Shown here one piece after another: positions 7,441 through 15,836 of a stretch of DNA of 30,419 nucleotides (within the stretch, counting starts at the first letter, position 1; each line of letters begins with the position of its first letter). The DNA is taken from NCBI GenBank assembly GCA_039208045.1, contig JBCCRH010000016.1, positions 1-30,419 of the forward strand. Reading direction: 5' to 3'. The notes beneath the pieces were generated by a model. That model was not told the DNA's origin, ran no database searches, and was given only the letters and a program-made list of their open reading frames with translations. The stretch comes from JBCCRH01 sp039208045. GTDB lineage: Bacteria; Bacteroidota; Bacteroidia; Chitinophagales; Saprospiraceae. The position numbers were made by a program, and so were the translations under genes.

Positions 7441-8844
7441 CTAAGGTACATAATGCACTATTTTTTGAGCTATAGTCAAGCCACTTTGTCCTTTTAGGAG
7501 CACGACGTACAAGCCACTGGGATAGTTTTTTAGCGAAACCGAAGTAGAAGCATCCGTAAGTTTACCAGCCAAATATTGCCTTCCGATGGAGTCTACTATG
7601 GCATACCTAAACTTCGAAGTCGAGCTATGGTCATTCAGACTAATCTGTACCTGCTGCTCAAGCGGTGCATAGCTAATTTTTACCTGCTCCTTCCAGGCAG
7701 GCGGCTGCGTAGAAGTGGTCAAATCGTAAGGGTAGTTCATCCACTCGATACCCCCTGGCAGCAAAAGATGATTGTCGAAATCAAAAAAGGTAGCATGCTC
7801 TTGATGGGAACCCTGCCCCCACTGGGTATAGCAATCACTCGACACCCAGCTCGGTTCCCAATAGCAAACGCCCAAGCCCCCGCTTTCGATGACCACTTTC
7901 GCTAAATCGATCAGCCAATCGCGCTGATTCGTGGGTGAGGCAGGACTGTAGTCGGGATGTACTGCTGAGATGATATTATTGGCATTATCATTGGACTCAT
8001 TCGTCCAAATATAACCAGTCTCTACAATCAAGACTTCCTTATCGGGATAGGTATCCCGAAGCTGCTCGATGGCTTCGCCCGTTTGTGCGATGGTCGTTGG
8101 TTGGTGCCAAGCCCAGTAGTAAGAGATGCCGATGATATCAAAATCTGTGACGCCATTGTCGTGGAAGGCTTGGATGAGCCAAGCCGTGTTATCAGGATCA
8201 GCGACGTGCAGCACTATTTTTATGGAAGCTCCGGTGTTGTTTTCTACTGCTCGGACAGCACTAATGGCGGTGTTGAAAAGGGCGGCGTTGCGAGGCCAGT
8301 CGAGTGCCCAAGTTTCGTTGTCGGTAGGGGATTGAAGAATACCTTTATTAGTCTCATTGCCAATCTGGACGAGTTCGGGCAGTACGTTCTCCTGGTGGAG
8401 GGTACTGAGCGTATTGAAAATATAATTGTACAAGGAGTCTTGCAGGATGGGCAGGTCATCCACCACATCCAACCAAGCCGCAGGAACGAGCTGATTGCTG
8501 GGATCAGCCCAAGTGTCGGAGAGGTGGAAGTCGAGTAAGACATCCATGTTTTGTGCTTTCGCTCGGGCGATACTTTTTTGGACGTCGGCAAGGTCGCTGT
8601 AGCGTTGGCCATCGTTGAGGTTGTCGTACCAGCTGGGGGTGTGCCAGAGGCGGAGGCGCACTAGGTTGCAGCCGTGATCGGCGAAGATGTCGTAGACGTC
8701 TTTTGCTTCGCCATTTTCGAAATAGGTGGCGCCGCAGTCTTCCAGTTCGTTGACGTAAGATTGGTCGGCGCCGAAGTAGAAGGTTTGGGCGGGGAGGAGT
8801 AGTGGAGTGGAGAGGGAGAAGATGAGTGTGATCATGAAAGACAT
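7441..8844 (-). CDS. Secreted GH53 endo-beta-1,4-galactanase with T9SS tail
   Basis: I start at the ATG at 8844 (467 residues), which gives a clean signal peptide (about 1-20, ending LLLPAQ); the frame is open to 8925. The GH53 barrel begins FGADQSYV and includes VRLRLWHTP (about 62-70) and DFHLSDTWADP (about 105-115). QIGNETN holds the acid/base Glu164, and LIVETGYIW the nucleophile Glu275. GVCYWEPSW (about 325-333) is also typical. By family, the enzyme cuts beta-1,4-galactan side chains of pectic arabinogalactan. The last 75 residues form a beta domain (YPSGLYVVLL near the end, final QKIVHYVP) typical of T9SS sorting tails, so it is secreted or cell-surface bound. No SusCD pair or other galactan enzyme is nearby. 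Confidence 0.94.
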   Translation of the reverse strand: MSFMITLIFSLSTPLLLPAQTFYFGADQSYVNELEDCGATYFENGEAKDVYDIFADHGCNLVRLRLWHTPSWYDNLNDGQRYSDLADVQKSIARAKAQNMDVLLDFHLSDTWADPSNQLVPAAWLDVVDDLPILQDSLYNYIFNTLSTLHQENVLPELVQIGNETNKGILQSPTDNETWALDWPRNAALFNTAISAVRAVENNTGASIKIVLHVADPDNTAWLIQAFHDNGVTDFDIIGISYYWAWHQPTTIAQTGEAIEQLRDTYPDKEVLIVETGYIWTNESNDNANNIISAVHPDYSPASPTNQRDWLIDLAKVVIESGGLGVCYWEPSWVSSDCYTQWGQGSHQEHATFFDFDNHLLLPGGIEWMNYPYDLTTSTQPPAWKEQVKISYAPLEQQVQISLNDHSSTSKFRYAIVDSIGRQYLAGKLTDASTSVSLKNYPSGLYVVLLKGQSGLTIAQKIVHYVP

Positions 8845-8972
8845 CTTAGTTCTAGTATTTATTGGGAGGAGGCCTTTCAGGTATGCGAGGTCAATGGCTT
8901 TTTGAAATGAAGAAGATGAGATCATATCTATTTGGTTATTAGTAGATTATATCGTGATTGGAGGTTCTAGGA

Positions 8973-9030
8973 CTCGGAGGTTTTAAGGACTCGGAGACCT
9001 TAAGACCTCCGAGTCCTTAAGGTCTCCGAG
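8973..9030. repeat. 17-bp-period palindromic array after dacB
   Basis: Four seven-base cores, CTCGGAG at 8973 and 8990 and CTCCGAG at 9007 and 9024, lie at an exact 17-bp period. TTAAG occurs between them at 8983, 9000 and 9017, also with period 17. Because the first two cores are the reverse complement of the last two, the 58-bp block is nearly its own reverse complement, with 12-bp perfect arms at 8985-8996 and 9007-9018. It begins 5 bases beyond the dacB stop and could fold as a hairpin. The 191-base gap (8845-9035) contains nothing else I can identify. Confidence 0.75.
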
Positions 9031-9035
9031 GTGTC

Positions 9036-10364
9036 TTAGAATAGCAGCCGCAATTCCCCCAGCACCCGCTCCATCTCCACCTTCAACGGCCTCGAACTAC
9101 CCACATAATGATTATGCATAAACGAAAATAAATACACTTTCCCACTTTTACCAATCAGATAACCACTCAAGCAGTGCTTATTACTCATCGTACCCGTTTT
9201 GGCAAATACATAAGGTGGCGTGCCACCATACCACTTGCGGATGGTACCCGTTTTTCCACCCGTCGGGAAGAGGCTAAATAGCCGCTCTTTCGGAACACTC
9301 TGGTACAGCTTTTCAAGCACATAAATCATGCTCCTTGGCGTAAACAAATTATACCGAGAAAGCCCCGACCCATCGCGCCACACCAACTCATCGGGGCTAT
9401 CAGCAAAGAGCTGCATTTTTGCGAAAGCAATCGCTCTATCCGTACTCAGCGTATCCAAGTATTTGGCTGCGACCATAAGCAAAAGTTGCTCCGCCGTGAA
9501 GTTATCGCTGGGGAGCATTAGGCGGCGCAGAAGCGTATCAGGGAGCGGCGTGGAGAGCGTAATTCGCTGAGTAGGCGCAGTACAGCCTATCGATACATAC
9601 CGCCTCAAAGTATCACTCAACAAAGAAGCAGCTAGCGCCGGACTATAGTCAAAGGGCAAATAACGATCCACTACCCGATTAGTATCAGCGTTCTGATTGT
9701 AATAAATGGTATTGCCCACGCTGGCCCGCCGCGTCTGCGGGCGTCCTGGCGACAAGCTAGCATCTAGCTGTAGAAAGCGCTCAAAAAACGGTGGCTCCGC
9801 ACGCATTTTTCCCGTAAGGGTATCATGTACGAGATGTACTTGATTGTTGTATAGCGGCAATGCCGCTTTAGCCGTTTGGTAAGCATAGGGCGCATCATCC
9901 CACGCCCAGCCCGCTCCAAAATGGGGATCCTCCATATTATCAGGGCAGTAGTAGAGTTGTTTTTCTTGCTTACGCAAAAAATCCAGGGCAATGTCGGGCC
10001 CTTCGAATCGAGCGTTGAGCAGCAAGGGATTGCCGGTGCCCCAGAAGACCAGGGAATCGCCTTGCGCTTGGTACTGCAAAGCGGGAAGGCTGTCGCCTAA
10101 AAGCTGCAAGGTAGTGTAGAGGGTGAAAATCTTAGTGTTCGAAGCGGGGGTGAAATACTTATCTGCATCTTTCTGGTAGAGGAATTGCTGCGTGCTGGGG
10201 TCGTAAAGGGCAAAACCCGTGAATTGCTGGTTGAAGCGTTTGTTTTGTGCAATGAGCTGGTCGAGTTGCTTTTGGTGCTTGCGGGAGAGGGGAGTAGTGG
10301 TGGTGCAGCCGAAAGAAAAGAGTACAGCAAAGAAGCTAAAGCCGAGTAAATACCTGTATAACAT
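9036..10364 (-). CDS. dacB: D-alanyl-D-alanine carboxypeptidase/endopeptidase (PBP4, peptidase S13)
   Basis: I start at the ATG at 10364 (442 residues), since the extension to 10409 lacks a signal. The N-terminus (LLGFSFFAVLFSFGC, Cys20) is an export signal with a weak lipobox, so it may be a lipoprotein. Active-site motifs of the penicillin-binding fold are present: SNTK (Ser75-Lys78), SDN (about 286-288) and AKTGTMS (about 388-394). WRDGSGLSRYN (about 328-338) is diagnostic of the S13 family. It trims peptidoglycan stem peptides and may cut crosslinks in the periplasm. At about 440 residues it is of normal length for the Bacteroidota version. The gene is transcribed alone, divergent from the T9SS-protein gene. 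Confidence 0.94.
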   Translation of the reverse strand: MLYRYLLGFSFFAVLFSFGCTTTTPLSRKHQKQLDQLIAQNKRFNQQFTGFALYDPSTQQFLYQKDADKYFTPASNTKIFTLYTTLQLLGDSLPALQYQAQGDSLVFWGTGNPLLLNARFEGPDIALDFLRKQEKQLYYCPDNMEDPHFGAGWAWDDAPYAYQTAKAALPLYNNQVHLVHDTLTGKMRAEPPFFERFLQLDASLSPGRPQTRRASVGNTIYYNQNADTNRVVDRYLPFDYSPALAASLLSDTLRRYVSIGCTAPTQRITLSTPLPDTLLRRLMLPSDNFTAEQLLLMVAAKYLDTLSTDRAIAFAKMQLFADSPDELVWRDGSGLSRYNLFTPRSMIYVLEKLYQSVPKERLFSLFPTGGKTGTIRKWYGGTPPYVFAKTGTMSNKHCLSGYLIGKSGKVYLFSFMHNHYVGSSRPLKVEMERVLGELRLLF

Positions 10365-10468
10365 AATATAGCTGGTGTTTGGTAAGTCAACAGACAAAGT
10401 ACAATCCATTTAGCTAAAGAAAAATCTAGATTATGAAATAAATTTAGAGTACACTAAACTCCAATGCC

Positions 10469-11434
10469 ATGAAACTAAAACTATTTGTACTCCTCGGATT
10501 TGTTTGTTGTTCTTTTAGTCTTTATGGCCAGGGCTGGCTGAAGGATGATGCACTTTGGGTATATGAGCTGAAATATGGATCTTATGGTTCAATTGGATAT
10601 GAAGAAATAACACACAAAAGCGATACGATATTACAAGATAAAGTTTGTAAGGTCTACCAGCGAATTGAATTCTTTGGCTCTTCCCCTGCTACTGCTACTC
10701 AAACAGAGGTAGAGGATATGATTCTCTGTGAACAGAATGATAGCATTTTTATATATGAGGATGAGATCGATAGCCTCCATTTATTGTATGATTTTTCAGA
10801 CGATAATGATGTAATTTTCTCTGTTTTTACTGATTCGTTGCATTCACCCCATTTTGAATATGATTGCGCTCATCAATATGTCTTCGCTGAAACTGATAGG
10901 GAAGAAGTCGAAATTGATGGAGTAATGAGAAGAGTCCAGTATGGGTTGATTCTGGAGTCACTTCAATTTTTCTATCAAAGACATTTTATGGTCATTGAAG
11001 GGGTAGGTGTCTTTTACGATGATCCTGAGTACAGTTCCAGTGACGATCCTATGCCTTTTGGTTATATTAATATGGGGGACGTAGTACCTTGCTTTCCTCA
11101 TTCCGGTAAAAGATATACTCCCCGATGCTATTTTGATAATGAAATCTCCATACAAGAAGCTGAAGTATGCAATCCACTAGGGGTCTTCACTAGCACACGC
11201 AAGATTGCGGATCAGCACCTTAAAATCTATCCGAACCCTATCAGCCATGCTTTGCCACTGACCATCGAAACAGATTTCCCACTGCGCCATATCCAATTAA
11301 TCAATACCTTAGGACAAAAATTCGATATGCCGCTACATAAGGAACTCGACCTCTCCCATTTGCCGAAAGGCGTTTACTGGCTACAGGTACAGACTCCTCA
11401 AGGTATGCTGCAACAACAAATTATCAAACAATAG
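10469..11434 (+). CDS. T9SS type A sorting-domain protein, secreted, unknown function
   Basis: This 321-residue protein has a signal peptide (about 1-20, ending SLYGQ). The 230-residue body is acidic and beta-rich, with WVYELKYGSYGS early and repeated Asp/Tyr blocks such as DSIFIYEDEIDSLHLLYDF. This resembles a paralogous family of secreted proteins frequent in Saprospira-type genomes; that is my recollection, not a search. The tail (about 251-321) starts with IYPNPIS and contains LPKGVYWLQVQT and a final QQIIKQ, a standard type A T9SS sorting domain. The protein is expected to be secreted or attached to the surface. It heads a three-gene transcript: the next gene begins 3 bases after its stop. 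Confidence 0.85.
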   Translation: MKLKLFVLLGFVCCSFSLYGQGWLKDDALWVYELKYGSYGSIGYEEITHKSDTILQDKVCKVYQRIEFFGSSPATATQTEVEDMILCEQNDSIFIYEDEIDSLHLLYDFSDDNDVIFSVFTDSLHSPHFEYDCAHQYVFAETDREEVEIDGVMRRVQYGLILESLQFFYQRHFMVIEGVGVFYDDPEYSSSDDPMPFGYINMGDVVPCFPHSGKRYTPRCYFDNEISIQEAEVCNPLGVFTSTRKIADQHLKIYPNPISHALPLTIETDFPLRHIQLINTLGQKFDMPLHKELDLSHLPKGVYWLQVQTPQGMLQQQIIKQ

Positions 11435-11437
11435 CGA

Positions 11438-12715
11438 TTGAAAATATTACTGCTATCTATTGGTACGAGAGGTGATATGGAGCCCTTTCTCGCCGTCGGC
11501 GAAATGCTGGCAGAGAAGGGCCATGAAGTCGTTTTTGCTTTTCCAGCACAATTCGCGGAGCTAGTGCCTGATAATTACCCGTTCCATGCACTGTCTCCCA
11601 AATTTATCGAACTGGTAGAAAGTGAAGAAGGCAAGTTGATCATGGGTAAAGCGTCCCTTTGGACAAAGTTTCGAGCACTGCTTTATTTGTACAGAGAGGG
11701 TATGAAAGTCAATCAGGAAATGGCGCAGCAGCAATATCAGATAGTAGCACAAGAAACGCCTGATCTGATTATTCATCATGCAAAATGCAATTATCCACCT
11801 TTGTGGGGCATGCAACAAGAAGGCCACCGCACGGTGCTGCTCAGCCCTGTTCTTTACCTGATTCATCCGGTAGAAGGCCATCCCCATGTGGGGTTCAATA
11901 GAAACTTGGGTGCATTTTTAAATAGGCTGACCTACCGGATTGCTAACTTCGGATTAGTGAAGACTATTTATGATGTTCAAAAACACTTGCCTACAACCAC
12001 TACGTTCTCCAGAGCAACGATCAAAAAAGCCGTAAAGGCGCAAAAGCTGGTATTTACCGTTTCTGAAAGTTTGTTTAAACGACCTGCGGAGTGGCCTAAA
12101 AATGTGCAAGTATTAGGCTATCACGAACGCAACAAACAGCTAGATTGGCAGCCCGACACCTCACTGACGGAGTTTTTAGGGCGTCACCAAAAAGTGCTGT
12201 TCCTTACCTTTGGCAGCATGATCAACGCTGATCCTGAGGCCACTTCTCGTATGCTGTTTGAAGTGTTGGATAAACTGGGAATTGCAACCATTATAAATAC
12301 AGCAGCAGGGGGCTTACTAAGATTAGAGGAGTTTGCTCAAAAAGATACTTTTTACTTTACTGCGCGCATTCCCTACGATTGGATACTGGATAAAGTCTAT
12401 GCCATAGCGCACCACGGCGGTTCGGGCACGACCCATGCTGGGCTAAAATACGCTTGTCCAACGCTAATTATCCCACATATTATTGACCAATTTGGCTGGA
12501 ATCATTTAATTGCAGAAATTGGGGCTGGGCCAAAGGGCATAGGTATCAATAAACTGAAAGCCCACCAATTTGAGCAGTTGATACTGGATTTGATGAACAA
12601 CCCAAAGTATAAGCAAGCAGTGGATCAAATTACTACTCAGATGAGCAATGAGCGCTTAGAAGATCAATTGTATCAATTTCTGACAGACGTTGAACCAGTA
12701 AATCATACCACCTAA
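11438..12715 (+). CDS. UGT/GT1-type glycosyltransferase (TTG start)
   Basis: The 425-residue protein starts with TTG at 11438; the next in-frame ATG would remove the conserved N-terminal loop LLLSIGTRGDMEPFLA, so TTG is preferred. It has two Rossmann-like halves. The N-terminal half binds the acceptor. The C-terminal half begins VLFLTFGSM (about 253-261) and contains HHGGSGTTHAGL (about 325-336) and PHIIDQFGWN (about 346-355), which are nucleotide-sugar contacts of sterol, macrolide and zeaxanthin-type glucosyltransferases. It probably glycosylates a lipid or other small hydrophobic molecule in the cytoplasm; the acceptor is unknown. Its TAA is followed directly by the ATG of the next gene with no base between. 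Confidence 0.92.
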   Translation: MKILLLSIGTRGDMEPFLAVGEMLAEKGHEVVFAFPAQFAELVPDNYPFHALSPKFIELVESEEGKLIMGKASLWTKFRALLYLYREGMKVNQEMAQQQYQIVAQETPDLIIHHAKCNYPPLWGMQQEGHRTVLLSPVLYLIHPVEGHPHVGFNRNLGAFLNRLTYRIANFGLVKTIYDVQKHLPTTTTFSRATIKKAVKAQKLVFTVSESLFKRPAEWPKNVQVLGYHERNKQLDWQPDTSLTEFLGRHQKVLFLTFGSMINADPEATSRMLFEVLDKLGIATIINTAAGGLLRLEEFAQKDTFYFTARIPYDWILDKVYAIAHHGGSGTTHAGLKYACPTLIIPHIIDQFGWNHLIAEIGAGPKGIGINKLKAHQFEQLILDLMNNPKYKQAVDQITTQMSNERLEDQLYQFLTDVEPVNHTT

Positions 12716-14629
12716 ATGTTAGTTGTCCGAACTTATTTATTGCTATTACTGTGCTGTGGGCTATGCTGTTTTGGCTGGGGCCAAAGTCAGGTGCAAAAGG
12801 AGTACAAAGAGGCTTTAGAGTCTATTGTATTACTTAAAAATCAGGATGATTTGTTACCCTTGCATCGCCTCGATACCCAGCGTATTGCCTATCTTTCTTT
12901 AGGGTTGAGTCAAGCTCAAAATGCCGTGTTACTCCCGCAGTTGCGCAAGTACACCTTGGTAGATTCACTGCCTATCTTTTGGCAGACGGATTCGTTAAAC
13001 GCCTTGGAGGGGCAAGCACCAAATTATAATCTGCTGGTCATCACATGGGGAGGGGAAGAGGTGGATGCTGGAGCTTTAGAAGAGCTTCAGGCATTGCCAA
13101 GTTCTATTCGGGTGGTGAGCATAGGGCTAGGTGTGGATGCTTTCGCAAAAAATGTAGTTCGAGAGCGGTCGCAAGCGCTATTGCTGGTGCCGCATTGGAG
13201 TAGTCAGAGTTTATCGTTAGCGGCACAAATTCCTTTTGGAGGACAACCTGCTGTGGGGCGTTTGGCACATGATTTGGAAGTGGAGGAGCCGTATTGGGTG
13301 CGTGGGTTTGGGATACAACTGTCAGAGCAGGGGCGCTTGGGCTATGTGGAGCCGGAGGTGGTGGGTATGGATGGGCAGCTTTTGCAAGATAGTATTCGCG
13401 CGATTGTGGAAGAAGGGCTGGCAGCAGGGGCGTTTCCGGGAGCGCAGGTGCTGGTGGCAAAGGATGGGCACATCATCTATCATCAAGCATTTGGGTACCA
13501 TACGTACGAAGAAAAGCACGCAGTTCGGACAGATGATCTATATGACTTTGCATCTATCACAAAGATTAGCACAGGCTTAGCGGCTCTAATGAAATGGAGT
13601 GGGGAGGGGCGCTTTGATTTGGATGCTCCACTGAAGCAGTACTTTCCTGATTTTGAGCGATCAAACAAAGCGGAACTCAGTTTCCGAAGCATGCTGGCGC
13701 ATCAGGCTCAGCTGCGCCCCTGGATTCCCTACTGGCAGACTACCTTAAGGGGGCATGGAAGGTATCCCTGGGAAAAAGATTGGGAGAGCAGTCGAACGAA
13801 TGACTTTCGCTTTCGCAAAAGGACGTTCCGCCGCGACTCCTCTGCTCGTTATCCGGTCAAGATTACGGACGGCCTTTGGTTGCACCAAGACTACAAAGAA
13901 AAAATCTACAAAGCCATAGAAAAATCTCCGCTCAACGAACAGTCGGGCTATCGCTATTCTGGTCTACTTTTTTATCTGTTACCTGACTTGGTTAATCAGA
14001 TAGCAGGCGTACCAATAGAGGATTACCTCAAAGGCATGTTCTATAAGCCATTAGGGGCGCATACGCTCACCTACAATCCAACGCGCTTTTTTCCAGCGCA
14101 GCGCATCATCCCTACCGAACGCGATACTTTTTTTAGAATGACGCAACTCCAAGGCACCGTACACGACGAAGGCGCAGCGATGATGGGAGGAATTTCCTGT
14201 AATGCGGGGCTATTTGGCACAGCCAATGATTTGGCGAAACTCATGCAGCTGTATCTAAATAAAGGGCAGTATGGCGGAGAGCGATACATCCCAGCTGCAG
14301 CCGTTGAGGTATTTACTGCTCGACATTTTGCGGAAGCAGATAACCATCGCGGCCTAGGCTTCGATAAGCCGTTACTGGAATACGATGCTCAAAAAAGCTC
14401 GGTGGCTAAAAGTGCGAGTGCTGCCAGTTTTGGGCATTCCGGCTATACGGGTACCTTCGCCTGGGCTGATCCAGAGCATGATCTATTATTCATTTTTCTA
14501 TCTAATCGAGTATATCCGACTCGTAATAATCGGAAGTTGTATCAGTTGAATATTCGGCCGAGCATTCATCAAGTGTTGTACGACGCTCAGCGTGACTTCC
14601 GTTTTTCTTCTTTGTTTTCCGTTCACTAA
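12716..14629 (+). CDS. Exported serine hydrolase (beta-lactamase fold) with residual GH3 C-terminal-like domain
   Basis: A signal peptide (about 1-23) precedes a 170-residue region opening EALESIVLLKNQDDLLPL (about 32-49). This is the usual beginning of the GH3 C-terminal domain; it ends near GGQPAVGRL (about 175-183). The GH3 catalytic barrel that normally lies before this is missing. The rest is a class C beta-lactamase/transpeptidase fold: PGAQVLVAKDG (about 241-251), SITK (Ser280-Lys283), YSG (414-416) where YSN or YSD is usual, and HSGYTG (574-579) in place of KTG. VHDEGAAMMGGISCNAGLFG (about 482-501) matches GH3-beta-lactamase fusions of about 1,000 residues. It probably hydrolyses esters, peptides or amides in the periplasm. 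Its ATG follows the glycosyltransferase stop without a gap. Confidence 0.88.
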   Translation: MLVVRTYLLLLLCCGLCCFGWGQSQVQKEYKEALESIVLLKNQDDLLPLHRLDTQRIAYLSLGLSQAQNAVLLPQLRKYTLVDSLPIFWQTDSLNALEGQAPNYNLLVITWGGEEVDAGALEELQALPSSIRVVSIGLGVDAFAKNVVRERSQALLLVPHWSSQSLSLAAQIPFGGQPAVGRLAHDLEVEEPYWVRGFGIQLSEQGRLGYVEPEVVGMDGQLLQDSIRAIVEEGLAAGAFPGAQVLVAKDGHIIYHQAFGYHTYEEKHAVRTDDLYDFASITKISTGLAALMKWSGEGRFDLDAPLKQYFPDFERSNKAELSFRSMLAHQAQLRPWIPYWQTTLRGHGRYPWEKDWESSRTNDFRFRKRTFRRDSSARYPVKITDGLWLHQDYKEKIYKAIEKSPLNEQSGYRYSGLLFYLLPDLVNQIAGVPIEDYLKGMFYKPLGAHTLTYNPTRFFPAQRIIPTERDTFFRMTQLQGTVHDEGAAMMGGISCNAGLFGTANDLAKLMQLYLNKGQYGGERYIPAAAVEVFTARHFAEADNHRGLGFDKPLLEYDAQKSSVAKSASAASFGHSGYTGTFAWADPEHDLLFIFLSNRVYPTRNNRKLYQLNIRPSIHQVLYDAQRDFRFSSLFSVH

Positions 14630-14649
14630 ACTTTCAAAGTTTAGTGAAC
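14621..14649. terminator. Hairpin between convergent genes
   Basis: Perfect 14-bp arms (14621-14634 and 14636-14649) flank a single base. The left arm includes the last two codons and stop of the serine hydrolase gene. Flanking pyrimidine-rich (14600-14620) and purine-rich (14650-14676) tracts extend the pairing imperfectly. No T-run follows on either strand, so it is not a textbook intrinsic terminator. Its site between two convergent genes suggests transcription termination or mRNA 3'-end protection. Confidence 0.6.
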
Positions 14650-14687
14650 AGAAAAACAGAGAAGAAACAGAAAAACTAGAAAACGAC

Positions 14688-15149
14688 TTAGTCGTACACC
14701 ACCCGGAACTCTCCACCCGTAATCTCTCTAACATTCATTGGATCCATACTATCGGTAGCGGTAAAGTTGAACGTACCTGCAATGACTTTAGCATCGGTGT
14801 TGAGCTCGGAAAGCGTGATTTGGCCTACCGTAAAAAATGAGTTTTCATCGACATCCGTAAAGGTAAGAGCAAAGTCAGTAGCATCTATATCGAAGGTAGT
14901 ACCAGTAGTTACGCTCGTAGGGATATTTAATCCAATGATAGTACTAGAGCTTAATTCTGTACCTGCCATGAATATTATCGTTTCGCCTCCAAGCTCATCT
15001 GCTTCGCCAAATATAATATCTGCTTCGAAAGCAGCTCCATCAATAGTGGCAGTAATAAACTCTGATGGCGTGTTGTCATCATCGTCATTGTTACAAGCTG
15101 TGAATAAGGTAGCTGTGGCTAACAGCGCGAGAAAAAAGAATTTTTTCAT
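14688..15149 (-). CDS. Predicted lipoprotein, DUF6252-like
   Basis: I start at the ATG at 15149 (153 residues); the longer frame to 15290 runs into mpg. The signal peptide MKKFFFLALLATATLFTAC has a clear lipobox at Cys19, followed by an Asp-rich acidic stretch (NNDDDD). That pattern resembles a surface-export signal of Bacteroidota lipoproteins, although their published consensus varies by lineage. The mature part (FITATIDGAAFEADI, then beta-rich segments ending GEFRVVYD) resembles the small beta-sandwich lipoproteins annotated as DUF6252, a tentative match. Function unknown. It lies 77 bases downstream of mpg and may have its own promoter. Confidence 0.8.
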   Translation of the reverse strand: MKKFFFLALLATATLFTACNNDDDDNTPSEFITATIDGAAFEADIIFGEADELGGETIIFMAGTELSSSTIIGLNIPTSVTTGTTFDIDATDFALTFTDVDENSFFTVGQITLSELNTDAKVIAGTFNFTATDSMDPMNVREITGGEFRVVYD

Positions 15150-15226
15150 TACTAAATGTTTTTTGGTTGAAAAAAAGAAATGCGAAGATGGGAAATATGC
15201 GTGGAAGATGCTAATTTTTTTGGCCC

Positions 15227-15835
15227 CTATTTGGCCCGGCTCGTCCACTTCGATCCCCTTATCCGAAAGCGCCACGGCACTTCCACCCACTCCTCGGCAT
15301 AGCCAATGCCCACGCGCGGACTTGCAATAATATCCTGCTCCTCAATAGGACTTTCCCCTTGTTCTAGCCAAATGGGACTATCGGGCAACAACATATTTTG
15401 ACCAGTATACAGTGTGCTGATGCCTAGCGCTTTACTAAGCGTACCAGGCCCTGCGGTGAGCTTGGGTAGCAGTTGGGACTGCCCGCGCCGCTCCAGCATG
15501 GTAGGGATGCCTTCGATGGGTTCCACTGCGCGAATGAGTACCGCATGGGCTTGATCGATACCAGCAGTCACTACATTGAAGAGATGATGAATACCATATA
15601 TAAGGTATACATAGGCATGGCCCCCTTGCCAGTACATTACTTCTGTGCGCTTGGTGCGGCGATGGTTGTAGGCATGGCATGCCTTATCGTCGGGGCCACG
15701 GTAGGCCTCTGTTTCTACAATTTTGCCAATAGTGAGTTGGTCATCAAAGTGCGTGCATAGAAAGGTGCCGAGCAACTCCTTGGCGACTTGCTCGACATCA
15801 GTGCGTTGATAGAAATCAGCAGCTAATCGCGACAT
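15227..15835 (-). CDS. mpg: DNA-3-methyladenine glycosylase (AAG/MPG family)
   Basis: The 202-residue enzyme removes alkylated and deaminated purines from DNA as the first step of base-excision repair. IVETEAYRGPDDKACH (about 39-54) holds the catalytic Glu43, the intercalating Tyr45 and His54 of the damaged-base pocket, aligning with human AAG Glu125, Tyr127 and His136. YVYLIYGIHHLFNVV (about 75-89) and AVLIRAVEP are further family signatures, as is LTAGPGTLSKALGI (about 126-139). The length is normal. Only one base separates its ATG from the guaB stop, so it is translated from the guaB message, an unusual pairing for a repair gene. Confidence 0.95.
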   Translation of the reverse strand: MSRLAADFYQRTDVEQVAKELLGTFLCTHFDDQLTIGKIVETEAYRGPDDKACHAYNHRRTKRTEVMYWQGGHAYVYLIYGIHHLFNVVTAGIDQAHAVLIRAVEPIEGIPTMLERRGQSQLLPKLTAGPGTLSKALGISTLYTGQNMLLPDSPIWLEQGESPIEEQDIIASPRVGIGYAEEWVEVPWRFRIRGSKWTSRAK

Positions 15836-15836
15836 C

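Noticed and set aside
8973..9030. CRISPR or attachment site
   Set aside because: The 17-bp period is too short for CRISPR spacers, and no integrase or tRNA gene lies nearby.
14767..15330. 187-residue plus-strand frame opposite the DUF6252-like lipoprotein and mpg end
   Set aside because: It is antisense to two recognisable genes and has no family features.
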